A DNA stretch of 8,974 nucleotides. Origin: Pseudomonadota bacterium. GTDB taxonomy: Bacteria; Pseudomonadota; Alphaproteobacteria; Acetobacterales; Acetobacteraceae. The DNA lies in contig JAKBCB010000125.1 of NCBI GenBank assembly GCA_021808185.1, forward strand, positions 1-8,974, read 5' to 3'. Numbering within the stretch: position 1 is the first letter of the stretch; every line of letters begins with the position of its first letter. This document shows positions 1 to 6,975 of this stretch, piece after piece. A model generated the notes under the pieces. The model saw only the letters and a program-made list of their open reading frames with translations, did not search any database and was not told the origin of the DNA. Position numbers and translations under genes: made by a program.

Positions 1-653
1 TTGCGACCCTGCTGCGCTACCACCTCGAAAAGCAGGGCTTTCGGGTCGAGGAAGCCGCGGACGGGCAGGAGGCGCTGACCCGCATCGCCGAAACGCAGCC
101 GGACATTGTGCTGCTCGACTGGATGCTGCCGGTGATGTCGGGCATCGAGGTGTGCCGGCAGATCCGCAGGCGCAGCACCACGCGCGACCTGCCCGTGATC
201 ATGGTGACGGCGCGGACCGAGGACCAGGACGCGGTGCGCGGGCTGAACACCGGGGCGGACGACTACATCACCAAGCCGTTCAACATGGAGGCGCTGCTGG
301 CGCGGATGCGCGCGCTGCTGCGCCGCTCCAACGCGGTGCCGGCGAAGGGGCGGCTGGTGTTCCACGATATCAGCATGGATCTCGCGGCGCACCGGGTACA
401 GCGCAACGCGCGCGCGGTGCATCTGGGTCCGACCGAATTCCGTCTGCTGGAGTTCTTCATGCAGCACCCGCGCCGGGTGTTCTCGCGGGAGGAACTGCTG
501 GACGCGGTCTGGGGACCGGACATCCATGTCGAGCCGCGCACGGTGGATGTGCATATCCGCCGCCTGCGCAAGTCCATCAACGGCGAGGGCGAGCTGGACG
601 TGGTGCGCACCGTGCGCGCCGCCGGCTACGCGCTGGATACCGAGCCGGTCTGA
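1..653 (+). CDS. phoB: PhoB-family phosphate response regulator, N-terminus cut off by window edge
   Basis: This is an OmpR/PhoB-type two-component response regulator, a cytoplasmic DNA-binding protein that in its family is phosphorylated by PhoR and activates phosphate-starvation genes. The reading frame is open from base 3 and gives 216 residues. By length against E. coli PhoB (229 aa) only about 13-15 N-terminal residues are missing. The receiver domain covers fragment residues 1-107, with the phosphoacceptor Asp39 in LLDWMLP, the switch Thr69 in VTA and Lys91 in TKPF. The winged-helix output domain covers about 118-213, with LGPTEFRLLEFF, the recognition-helix segment RTVDVHIRRLRK and the C-terminal wing VRAAGYAL. 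The DWMLP box and the VDVHIRRLRK helix favour PhoB over other OmpR-family members, but the upstream pho genes that would confirm this lie outside the window. It converges with the lactate permease gene. Family assignment is certain; the PhoB identity is likely. Confidence 0.9.
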   Translation, partial: ATLLRYHLEKQGFRVEEAADGQEALTRIAETQPDIVLLDWMLPVMSGIEVCRQIRRRSTTRDLPVIMVTARTEDQDAVRGLNTGADDYITKPFNMEALLARMRALLRRSNAVPAKGRLVFHDISMDLAAHRVQRNARAVHLGPTEFRLLEFFMQHPRRVFSREELLDAVWGPDIHVEPRTVDVHIRRLRKSINGEGELDVVRTVRAAGYALDTEPV

Positions 654-667
654 AACCCGATGGCGGA

Positions 668-693
668 CGGGACGGCGGCAAGCCGCCGTCCCG
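668..693. terminator. Hairpin between convergent genes, probable bidirectional terminator
   Basis: A perfect 11-bp inverted repeat, CGGGACGGCGG (668-678) and CCGCCGTCCCG (683-693), encloses the 4-nt loop CAAG. It starts 15 bp after the phoB stop and ends 9 bp before the stop of the convergent lactate permease gene, so it can serve both transcripts. Neither side has a T-tract, so it is not a textbook intrinsic terminator. It may work with Rho or as a 3'-end stabiliser. Confidence 0.65.
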
Positions 694-701
694 CGCCGCG
701 C

Positions 702-2321
702 TCAGGGTGTCGGCACGCCCGGGATGATCCCCGGGATCAGGTATTGCTGGATCACCACCAGCACGGCGAGCAGGATCGTCAGCACGACGCTGTGCACGAA
801 GGTGCGGGCGAAGACCACGCCCTCCTGCCCCTTGAGGTTCGTGACGGAGACGCCGGTGGTGATGTTCTGCGGCGAGATCATCTTGCCCATCACGCCGCCG
901 GACGAGTTCGTGGCGGCGAACAGCACCGGATTGAGGTTGAGCTGCCGTGCCGCAACCACCTGCAAATTGCCGAACAGCGCGTTGCCCGAGGTGTCGCTGC
1001 CCGAGAGGAACACCGCGACCCAGCCGAGGAACGGCGAGAGCAGCACGAACAGCCCGCCGGTCGAGGCCACGCCCTTGCCCAGGGTGAACGCCAGCCCGGA
1101 ATAGTTCATCAGGTAGGCGAGACCGACGATCAGCGAGACCGTCACGATGGCGATCCAGGTCTGTGCCAGCGTACGGCCGATGCAGGCGATGAACCGCCCC
1201 GGGCCGACCCCAACGATGCCCGCGGTGATGACACAGGCCAGCAGGATCGCCGTGCCGGTGGAAAGCGGCTGGAAGCCCCAGACCGCAGCGTAGGGCTTGT
1301 TGTTATAGAGCGTGATCGAGACCGCGTTGTGCAGCCCCGGCCAGGGAACGTTGATCTGCCCGATCGCGAAGATCTTCGCCGATGTCCAGACGATGACGAC
1401 CGCCGAGACGATCAGCCACGGCAGCCAGCCTTGCCAGGGCGATACCGTGTGGGGCTTGTGCCCGGCCGCGCGCGCCGCCGCGGCGACGGCGAATTCCGGG
1501 TCCGGCGCCGGCTGCCACACCTTGAGGAACAGGAAGGTGACGATCAGCGAGCCGAGCGAGGAGAGCACGTCGGTCAGCGTGTAGTCGATGAAGTTCGAGG
1601 TCACGAACTGCACCACGCCGAAGCTGCCGCCCGCCACCAGCAGCACCGGCCAGATCGCGCGCACCGAGCGCAGCCCGCCATAGAGCGCCATGACGTAGAA
1701 CGGCAGGATCATCGCCATGATTGGCAACTGCCGGCCGATCATCATGCCCAGCGCCGAGGCCGGCAGGCTGGTCACGGCCCCAAGCACCGTCACCGGCACG
1801 CCGAGCGCGCCGAACGCCACCGGGGCGGTGTTGAAGATCAGCACGAACACCAGCGCATCAAGCGCCGGGAAGCCGACCATGATCAGCAGGGAGCTGGTGA
1901 TCGCGACCGGGGTGCCGAAGCCGGCGATCCCCTCCAGCAACGCGCCGAAGCAGAAGCCGATCATCACCAGCACCACGCGCCGGTCGTTCGGCAGATGCGT
2001 CAGCACCCAGTCGCGGAACGCGTCGAAGCGTCCGGATTCGACCGCGATGTTGTAGAGCAGCAGCGCGTTGACCACGATCCACATCACCGGCCAGAGCGCG
2101 AACACCGCGCCGTTGACCACGGAATCGATGGCGAGGCCGATGGGGAATTCCCATACCGCGACCGCGATGATGAAGGCGACCACAAGCCCCGCCAACGATG
2201 CCTGCCAGGCCGGCCGCCGGAACACTCCGAGCAGCACTAGCACGACCAGAATCGGCAGTATGGCAACGATGAATGACAGCCCAAGGCTGTCGCTCACCGG
2301 TGTCAGCAACTGTTGAAACAT
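702..2321 (-). CDS. lctP: L-lactate permease (LctP/LldP family)
   Basis: This is a polytopic inner-membrane transporter of the lactate permease family, which imports L-lactate, and in characterised members also D-lactate and glycolate, with protons. The 539-aa product is close to E. coli LldP (551 aa) and is hydrophobic almost throughout, with a dozen or more predicted helices. Family-typical segments are EGIAGFGTPVAI (130-141), GSDTSGNALFGNLQ (441-454) and NSSGGVMGKMISPQN (472-486). The frame stays open to an ATG at 2384, but I chose the ATG at 2321: a GGGGGGAAG ribosome-binding stretch lies just before it, and the 21 extra residues (rich in Arg, Gly and Ala, hydrophilic) are unlike the family N-terminus. 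The gene is last in a minus-strand run, 167 bp after the secreted-protein gene, and may have its own promoter in that gap. No lactate dehydrogenase gene is adjacent within the window. Substrate range beyond lactate is unproven. Confidence 0.93.
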   Translation of the reverse strand: MFQQLLTPVSDSLGLSFIVAILPILVVLVLLGVFRRPAWQASLAGLVVAFIIAVAVWEFPIGLAIDSVVNGAVFALWPVMWIVVNALLLYNIAVESGRFDAFRDWVLTHLPNDRRVVLVMIGFCFGALLEGIAGFGTPVAITSSLLIMVGFPALDALVFVLIFNTAPVAFGALGVPVTVLGAVTSLPASALGMMIGRQLPIMAMILPFYVMALYGGLRSVRAIWPVLLVAGGSFGVVQFVTSNFIDYTLTDVLSSLGSLIVTFLFLKVWQPAPDPEFAVAAAARAAGHKPHTVSPWQGWLPWLIVSAVVIVWTSAKIFAIGQINVPWPGLHNAVSITLYNNKPYAAVWGFQPLSTGTAILLACVITAGIVGVGPGRFIACIGRTLAQTWIAIVTVSLIVGLAYLMNYSGLAFTLGKGVASTGGLFVLLSPFLGWVAVFLSGSDTSGNALFGNLQVVAARQLNLNPVLFAATNSSGGVMGKMISPQNITTGVSVTNLKGQEGVVFARTFVHSVVLTILLAVLVVIQQYLIPGIIPGVPTP

Positions 2322-2440
2322 CTTCCCCCCCGTTGTGTCGGGATTTCGCGACCTGGCAGCCCGACGCGCCCCGCCGCTTTCCAACGGCGCCAGTCCAACG
2401 AACCCGCCGCGCGAATCCAGATGGAAGCAGAATGCACGGT

Positions 2441-2455
2441 GTCGAACAATTTGAC
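2441..2455 (-). promoter_or_regulatory. Imperfect palindrome upstream of lctP, candidate operator
   Basis: GTCGAA-CAA-TTTGAC is a 15-bp dyad with one mismatch between its arms. It lies in a locally AT-richer patch about 120 bp upstream of the lctP start and is the only operator-like element I see in this gap. On the minus strand TTGTTC (-35-like) overlaps it, and TTCCAT follows after 17 bp as a poor -10 match, so the promoter assignment is weak. Lactate permease genes are often controlled by GntR-type LldR, but this sequence is not a clear LldR site. Confidence 0.3.
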
Positions 2456-2463
2456 CACGGGGG

Positions 2464-2481
2464 GCCGCGCGCCCACGCGGC
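2464..2481 (-). terminator. Weak hairpin just past the secreted-protein gene
   Basis: GCCGCG (2464-2469) and CGCGGC (2476-2481) form a 6-bp stem around a 6-nt loop, 7 bp beyond the stop codon of the minus-strand gene ending at 2489. In the transcript it is followed by a C-run and then AAATTGTT, not a U-tract. It could give partial termination before lctP. In DNA this GC-rich, a stem of this size can arise by chance. Confidence 0.3.
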
Positions 2482-2488
2482 GATCCCG

Positions 2489-3094
2489 CTACATCGGCGG
2501 GACCATGCCGTCCTTGCCGACCAGAATGCGGATGGCGGCGTAACCGCCGTCGGCGGCCTTGGTGGCGAACAGGATGACGTGCGCACCCTCCACCAGCATG
2601 TCGCGGCGGCCGGGCGCGAAGGCGACGATCGGGGTTCCCTCCGGCACCAGCACGGTCTTCTCGCCGCCCTTGTAGCCGACATGCAGAGTGCGCCCATCGG
2701 CCACGGTGATGTCGCCGACCGTGCCGTTGGTCATCGTGCTCTCGGGTTGCAGGTCGTAGGGCCGGTATCCCTCGCCGGTGCCGCGCATCGCCTCAGGGAA
2801 GATGTGCACCTCGATGGCCACCAGGGCGCCGTTCGGCCCGGGCATGGCGGCGGTGCCGATGAAACTGCCCTTGGCGAGGTCGGACAGGTTGGCGGGTACG
2901 ATTTCAGTGACGATGGTCGCGGGCGAGAGCGTCGCCGTCAGCGTCCGGCCGGCGTGGGTCGAGAGCGTCAGTGTGTCGCCCTCGCGCGCCATGACGGTGG
3001 CGCGGAACCGTTCGGGCAGGGGCTGGGCCGACGCCGCGCGGACGAGCCCGGCGGCGAGCAGCACGGCAAGCATGACACGGCGGGGAAGGGGCAT
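2489..3094 (-). CDS. Secreted protein with two tandem beta-rich repeats, function unknown
   Basis: This 201-aa protein begins with a Sec signal peptide: MPLPRR, a hydrophobic core at residues 7-20, and a likely cleavage site after ASA (21-23). It is therefore predicted to be periplasmic. The mature part holds two similar units at about 30-99 and 123-192. Each runs T-V...D-TL-L...G...V-L...T-IV---P...DL--G.....G--A--I-V, suggesting a duplicated small beta-barrel (OB/DUF5666-like). The conserved-looking linker HIFPEAMRGTGEGYRPYDL (97-115) joins them. Relatives that I recall in other alphaproteobacteria are sometimes labelled 'metal ABC transporter permease', which cannot be right for a soluble protein without membrane helices. 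I chose the ATG at 3094 because GGAGAG sits 7 nt upstream; an in-frame ATG at 3109 would add five residues. It follows the sugar permease gene by 59 bp on the same strand and may be co-transcribed. No catalytic motif or cysteine is seen. Confidence 0.8.
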   Translation of the reverse strand: MPLPRRVMLAVLLAAGLVRAASAQPLPERFRATVMAREGDTLTLSTHAGRTLTATLSPATIVTEIVPANLSDLAKGSFIGTAAMPGPNGALVAIEVHIFPEAMRGTGEGYRPYDLQPESTMTNGTVGDITVADGRTLHVGYKGGEKTVLVPEGTPIVAFAPGRRDMLVEGAHVILFATKAADGGYAAIRILVGKDGMVPPM

Positions 3095-3153
3095 GGCGTC
3101 ACTCTCCATCGGTCGGTACAGACCGGGGAGGTGGGCGCGCCTGCCCCGCCCGG

Positions 3154-4155
3154 CTAGCGTTTGCGGCGGCGCAACTGGTCGAAATACACGATCACGATGA
3201 TGAGGCCGCCGGTGATGATCCTCTGCCAGAACGAGTTCACGTTCAGCAGGTTGGCGCCGTTGTTGATGGTCGCCAGGATGAACGCGCCGAGCAGCGGCCC
3301 ATGCCAGGAGCCGACCGCGCCGAACAGGCTGGTGCCGCCAATCACCGAGGAGGCGATGGCCTGCAATTCCCATCCTTCCGCCTGGGTGGCGTTGCCGATA
3401 CCGATGCGCGAGGCGAGCAGCAGGCCCACGAAGGCTGCGCACACCGAGGACAGGATGTAGGCGAGATAGGTGGTGCGCACGACGCTGACCCCGGACAGCC
3501 GTGCCGCCTCGGCATTGGAGCCGACGGCGAACAGGTAGCGGCCCCAGCGGCTGTGGCTGAGGAACAGCCACGCGGGTATCGCGACCAGCACCACCATGGC
3601 GAACAGGTTGGGGATGTCGAACGGCGAGATGTCGATGCCGAACAGCGAGTTCAGCAGGTCGTTGCGGGAGAAGTTGGTGAAGCTGTCGTTGGTGATGGAG
3701 ATCGTGGCGCCGTTCGTCAGCAACAGGCCGATGCCGCGCAGCGAGGTGAGTGTCGCCAGCGTGATGATGAACGGCGGCAACCCCATCTTCACGATACCGA
3801 AGGCATGAAAGCAGCCGATGCCAAGCCCGATCGCCAGCGTGATCAGCACGGAGGCCCAGATCGGCACATCGTTGGTCAGCAGCCATGCCACGATGACGCT
3901 GGTGAAACCGACGACGGCGCCAACCGAAAGGTCGATGCCGGCGGTGATGATGACGAAGGTCTCGCCCAGCGCCAGGATCGCGATCATCGAGCCCTGACGG
4001 GCCAGGTTCGGGATGTTGCGCTCGGTCATGAAGCTGTCGGTGAAGATCGACAGCAGCACGAACAGCAGCACGAGCAACAGGACCAGCGTCAGCCCGAATG
4101 GAATGTGCAGCTTGCGGCGGCTGGCCGGTTTTGCCTCGGTCTGCGTGCTGCTCAT
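3154..4155 (-). CDS. Ribose-type sugar ABC transporter permease (RbsC family)
   Basis: This is the inner-membrane permease of a CUT2 (ribose/xylose/galactose-type) ABC importer. Two copies are expected to form the channel beneath the binding protein. The 333-aa product matches the usual length (E. coli RbsC is 321). It has a basic cytoplasmic N-terminus, a first helix at about 20-40 and roughly eight to ten helices in all. Family-specific stretches are ARQGSMIAILALGETFVII (52-70), TAGIDLSVGA (71-80) and, near the C-terminus, VIGGTSLFGAVGSWHGPLLG. The protein ends in the basic tail QLRRRKR. The ATG at 4155 is preceded by GGGGAG about 10 nt upstream. The gene lies 48 bp after the ATPase gene in the order binding protein - ATPase - permease. 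The sequence does not identify the sugar. Confidence 0.92.
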   Translation of the reverse strand: MSSTQTEAKPASRRKLHIPFGLTLVLLLVLLFVLLSIFTDSFMTERNIPNLARQGSMIAILALGETFVIITAGIDLSVGAVVGFTSVIVAWLLTNDVPIWASVLITLAIGLGIGCFHAFGIVKMGLPPFIITLATLTSLRGIGLLLTNGATISITNDSFTNFSRNDLLNSLFGIDISPFDIPNLFAMVVLVAIPAWLFLSHSRWGRYLFAVGSNAEAARLSGVSVVRTTYLAYILSSVCAAFVGLLLASRIGIGNATQAEGWELQAIASSVIGGTSLFGAVGSWHGPLLGAFILATINNGANLLNVNSFWQRIITGGLIIVIVYFDQLRRRKR

Positions 4156-4203
4156 CGGCGGTTTTCTCCCCTGGATCTTTTTGGCGAACGGCGGCGCAGC
4201 GAC

Positions 4204-5727
4204 TCAGACGCCGATGGCCTGGGTCAGGACTTCTTCGTGGCTGGCGGCCTTGTGGCCGTGGCTCGCGCTGAGATGGCCGCGGCGGAACACATGCAGCGTG
4301 TCCGACAACTCGTACACCTCCGGCAGATAAGACGAGATCAGGATGATCCCCGCACCCTGCTTCAGCAGCGTGCCCATCAACCGATAGATTTCCGCTTTCG
4401 TCCCGACATCGACGCCGACGGTGGGTTCGTCAAAGATAAAAAGCTTGGCGCCGTGGTTGAGCCACTTGCCGATGACGATCTTCTGCTGGTTGCCGCCCGA
4501 CAGGCTGGAGGCATTGGCGAAGCGGGAAGCCGTCTTGATGCGCAGATCACGGATCTGCTGTTCGGCCGCCGCCGTTTCCTGGCCGCCGGCGATCAGGATG
4601 CCGCGCGTCAGGCGCTTGAAGATCGGCAGGTTGATGTTGAACCCCACGGGCATGTTCAGGCACAGGCCCTGGTCGCGCCGGCTTTCCGGGGCGAGCGCGA
4701 TGCCGAGCTTCAGCGCGTCGCGCTCGTTGTGGATTTTCACCGGGCGCCCCTGCCAGAGGATCTCGCCCGAACTGGCCGGTTCGCGCCCGAACAGCGACAG
4801 CACGAACTCGCTGCGCCCGGCGCCGATCAGGCCATACAGGCCGACGATCTCGCCCTCGCGCACGGTGAGCGACACATCCTCGAAGCCGCGCCCGGTCAGG
4901 TGCCGCGCCTCCAGGATCGGCTTGCCGAACGGCACGACGTCCTTGTGGAAAATCTGCTCGATCGAGCGGTTGATCATGCCACGAATGAGCTTTTCCTCAT
5001 TCGTGTCCTCGATCCTCTCGGTGGAGACGAGTTCGCCGTCGCGCAGGATGGAAACGCGGTCGGCGAGGTCGAAAACCTCTTCGAGCCGGTGGCTGATATA
5101 GACGATGGTGACGCCCTTGGCCTTCAGCCGGCGGATCAGCGCGAACAACTGCGCGGCTTCCTGGCGCGTCAGATAGGCGGTCGGCTCGTCGAAGATCAGG
5201 AATTTGGTGCCGCGGGTGGCGGCGCGGGCGGTCGCGACAAGCTGCTGCTGGCCGATTGTCAGCGATCCGAGCATGGCGCCGGCGGGCAGGTTGAAGCCAA
5301 TCTCGTCCAGGATCTTCTGCGCGTCGCGCACCATCGCGCGGTGCCGCAGCATCCCGTATTTCACTTCCTCGTCGCCAAGAAAGAGATTGGCCGCGACCGT
5401 GAGATGCGGGCACAGCACGACTTCCTGGTGCACCGCGTTGATGCCGAGCGCGATGGCATCGTGCGGGGTGGCGATGTGCGCGGACTGGCCCTGCCAGAGA
5501 ATGTCGCCGGCGGTACGGACATGCACGCCTGTCAGCAGCTTGATGAGCGTGGACTTGCCGGCCCCGTTCTCGCCGACGATGGCGTGGACCTCGCCGGGCA
5601 GGAAGGCGAGATCGACCGCCTTGAGCGCGTGCGTGCCGGTGAACCGCTTATCGAGCTTTTTCAGCTCGAGGATCGGGGCGACGCTTGCCGCAACGCCCGC
5701 CGCATGCGTGGGGGAGGCCGTGACCAT
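4204..5727 (-). CDS. Double-domain sugar ABC transporter ATPase (RbsA family)
   Basis: This cytoplasmic ATPase powers the ribose-type importer and carries two fused nucleotide-binding domains in 507 aa (RbsA is 501). NBD1 has Walker A GENGAGKST (52-60), the signature-like LTIGQQQ (156-162), Walker B FLIFDEPT (176-183) and His213 of the H-loop. NBD2 has a degenerate Walker A GLIGAGRS (299-306) with Arg in place of the catalytic Lys. It also has a canonical signature LSGGNQQK (409-416), Walker B LFIFDEPT (429-436), and SSYLPE where the H-loop histidine would be. One impaired ATP site is normal for this family. I chose the ATG at 5727, which has GGAAA 7 nt upstream and gives the family length. 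An in-frame ATG at 5763 would add 12 residues and has no visible ribosome-binding site. The gene starts 136 bp after the binding-protein stop, across a strong hairpin. Confidence 0.93.
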   Translation of the reverse strand: MVTASPTHAAGVAASVAPILELKKLDKRFTGTHALKAVDLAFLPGEVHAIVGENGAGKSTLIKLLTGVHVRTAGDILWQGQSAHIATPHDAIALGINAVHQEVVLCPHLTVAANLFLGDEEVKYGMLRHRAMVRDAQKILDEIGFNLPAGAMLGSLTIGQQQLVATARAATRGTKFLIFDEPTAYLTRQEAAQLFALIRRLKAKGVTIVYISHRLEEVFDLADRVSILRDGELVSTERIEDTNEEKLIRGMINRSIEQIFHKDVVPFGKPILEARHLTGRGFEDVSLTVREGEIVGLYGLIGAGRSEFVLSLFGREPASSGEILWQGRPVKIHNERDALKLGIALAPESRRDQGLCLNMPVGFNINLPIFKRLTRGILIAGGQETAAAEQQIRDLRIKTASRFANASSLSGGNQQKIVIGKWLNHGAKLFIFDEPTVGVDVGTKAEIYRLMGTLLKQGAGIILISSYLPEVYELSDTLHVFRRGHLSASHGHKAASHEEVLTQAIGV

Positions 5728-5821
5728 GGACGTTTCCGGGTTATTTTTGTGGCCGACGGGCATGTGACCATGAAACCGCCGGCCTGACCAGCAGTCCGCG
5801 GCGCTGTCATTCCCGCGGTCG

Positions 5822-5842
5822 GGGGCGGCCGGCGGCCGCCCC
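5822..5842 (-). terminator. Intercistronic GC hairpin between binding-protein and ATPase genes
   Basis: GGGGCGGCC (5822-5830) and GGCCGCCCC (5834-5842) pair perfectly as a 9-bp stem with a 3-nt loop. The hairpin begins 21 bp after the binding-protein stop codon. No U-tract follows in the transcript direction. In binding-protein-dependent ABC operons a structure here often causes partial termination or protects the upstream mRNA from 3' exonucleases, which keeps the binding protein in excess. That role is inferred from position and structure. Confidence 0.6.
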
Positions 5843-5863
5843 TTTCGCGTCAGCCCGCCAGGA

Positions 5864-6826
5864 TCACTTCACCTTCGGGTTCAGCAGCTGCTGCGACCGC
5901 GCGGTGTCCATGGTCGCCTTGGTGATGAGGTTGGCGCCGGTATCCACGAACGCCGCGACCTTCTCGCCCTTGGAGGCGGCCAGCGCCGTCTTCACGCCGT
6001 CATAGCCCATCCGGTACGGGTCCTGCACCACGAGGCCGGCGATCACGCCGTCGCGCAGGAACTTGACCAGCTTGTCGTCGTTGTCGAACCCGATCAGCAT
6101 CAGCTTGCCGCCGAGCTTGTTTTCCGCCACCGCCTGGCCCGCGCCCTGGGCCATGATGAGGTTGTCGGCGAAGATGCCGCGCAGCTTCGGATTGGCGGTG
6201 ATCAGATCGGTGGTGATGTTCAGGCCGGTGGTGGCCTGCCCGTCGGCGACCTTGTCCGCGACCAGCTTCAGGCCCGGGTACTTCGCGGCCAGTTCTTCCT
6301 TGAAGCCCTTCACCCGCGCATCGAGCGAGCCCACGCCGGGCAGGCTGTTGATGACGGCGACATCGCCCTCGGCCTTGCCATAGGCGCCCTGGATCGCGGC
6401 GGCGAGGCCGTCGGCGGCGATGCGGCCGCCCTGCTCGTTGTCGGTGGTCAGGAACGAGGTGAACGCCTTGCTGTCGGCCGAGCTGTCGATGCCGATCACC
6501 TTGACCTTCTTCGCGGCCTCGTCGATCGGCTTGCCGAGCGCCTGGAACTGCGTCGGCGAGATCACGATGGCGGCCGGCTTCTCGGCAACCGCGTTCTCCA
6601 GGATGGAGATCTGGCCGTTGATGTCCGATTCGGACTGCGCGCCCAGTTCCGGCACCTTCACATGCAGATCCTTGCCGGCCTGGCGGGCGCCGGCGAGAAC
6701 GATCTGCCAGTAGAACGAGGTCGTGTCCTTGACGATAATGGGAATGGTCGGTTCGGCCGCGCGCACGGCGGGTGCGCTGAACGCCGCCACGGACACAACG
6801 ATGGTGGCGAGCAGAAGCTTTTTCAT
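5864..6826 (-). CDS. Periplasmic sugar-binding protein of ribose-type ABC transporter
   Basis: This is the periplasmic solute-binding protein (type I fold, Peripla_BP_4/RbsB-like) that delivers a sugar or polyol to the permease. The 320-aa precursor has a clear Sec signal (MKK, hydrophobic core, VRA/AEP cleavage near residues 23-24). Conserved landmarks are Trp40 in TTSFYWQIV, the hinge-region GIDSSAD (112-118) and TTDN (127-130), followed by Arg171 in DARVKGF, Asn222 in ADN, Asp248 in GFDNDD and Gln268 in VQDPYRMGYDG. By eye the last four match the ligand-binding Arg141, Asn190, Asp215 and Gln235 of RbsB. The Asp-Arg pair of RbsB (89-90) appears as Asp-Ser (114-115), so ribose itself is doubtful. 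I chose the ATG at 6826: AGGGGGG lies about 7 nt upstream and the signal peptide starts there. An ATG at 6874 would put a hydrophilic extension ahead of the signal. It is the first gene of the transporter operon and lies 149 bp after marR on the same strand. Confidence 0.93.
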   Translation of the reverse strand: MKKLLLATIVVSVAAFSAPAVRAAEPTIPIIVKDTTSFYWQIVLAGARQAGKDLHVKVPELGAQSESDINGQISILENAVAEKPAAIVISPTQFQALGKPIDEAAKKVKVIGIDSSADSKAFTSFLTTDNEQGGRIAADGLAAAIQGAYGKAEGDVAVINSLPGVGSLDARVKGFKEELAAKYPGLKLVADKVADGQATTGLNITTDLITANPKLRGIFADNLIMAQGAGQAVAENKLGGKLMLIGFDNDDKLVKFLRDGVIAGLVVQDPYRMGYDGVKTALAASKGEKVAAFVDTGANLITKATMDTARSQQLLNPKVK

Positions 6827-6867
6827 TTCGGTCCCCCCTAGGACATTGCTTGCATCGGCGCGACCGG

Positions 6868-6883
6868 CCGGCACCCGTGCCGG
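6868..6883 (-). promoter_or_regulatory. Leader hairpin in the 5' UTR of the sugar-binding-protein gene
   Basis: CCGGCAC (6868-6874) and GTGCCGG (6877-6883) are perfect inverted arms separated by two bases, so a 6-bp stem with a 4-nt loop is more realistic. It lies between the predicted promoter and the start codon, about 41 bp upstream of the ATG, and leaves the ribosome-binding site free. It may stabilise the leader. I see no riboswitch-like architecture around it. Confidence 0.35.
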
Positions 6884-6903
6884 AGATACCGCCCGCAGGC
6901 GGT

Positions 6904-6948
6904 TCTATGGACGGTTTCGCCGACTAAATCAACTGGTCTGATTAACTG
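6904..6948 (-). promoter_or_regulatory. Promoter and overlapping repeats upstream of the sugar ABC operon
   Basis: On the minus strand, TTGATT (6927-6932, four of six matches to TTGACA) and CATAGA (6904-6909, three of six matches to TATAAT) are spaced by 17 bp. Transcription would start near 6897, leaving a leader of about 70 nt. The -35 lies in an AT-rich island holding two overlapping patterns: an inverted repeat AATCA-N7-TGATT (6927-6943), and a direct repeat ATCAACTG (6928-6935) / ATTAACTG (6941-6948) with a 13-bp period. Such repeats over a -35 suggest a regulator site. It does not resemble the TTGTGC dyad in front of the adjacent marR gene. Confidence 0.5.
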
Positions 6949-6975
6949 TGGAAGGCCCGCGGGGCGGCCCACGCG

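Noticed and set aside
1324..1336. Lone TTGTGC half-site inside lctP as a second MarR operator
   Set aside because: The second half (GCACAA) is absent and the site is inside a coding region.
660..2240. Long plus-strand frame of 526 codons opposite lctP
   Set aside because: It is antisense to a clear lactate permease and its composition is extreme in Arg, His, Asp, Gln and Glu with no recognisable domain. Such frames are common opposite GC-rich genes.
3110..3125. CGGTC-N6-GACCG inverted repeat between the permease and secreted-protein genes as a terminator
   Set aside because: The stem is only 5 bp with no T-tract and lies directly upstream of a gene's ribosome-binding site. Chance is likely in this GC-rich DNA.
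3095..3886. N-terminal extension of the secreted-protein frame up to 3886
   Set aside because: The extension overlaps the permease gene in another frame and has no membrane or domain signature. The signal peptide and GGAGAG site support the start at 3094.
3301..5787. Very long plus-strand frame of 828 codons opposite the permease and ATPase genes
   Set aside because: It spans two well-supported minus-strand genes and their gap, has low-complexity charged composition and shows no domain. It is a codon-bias shadow.
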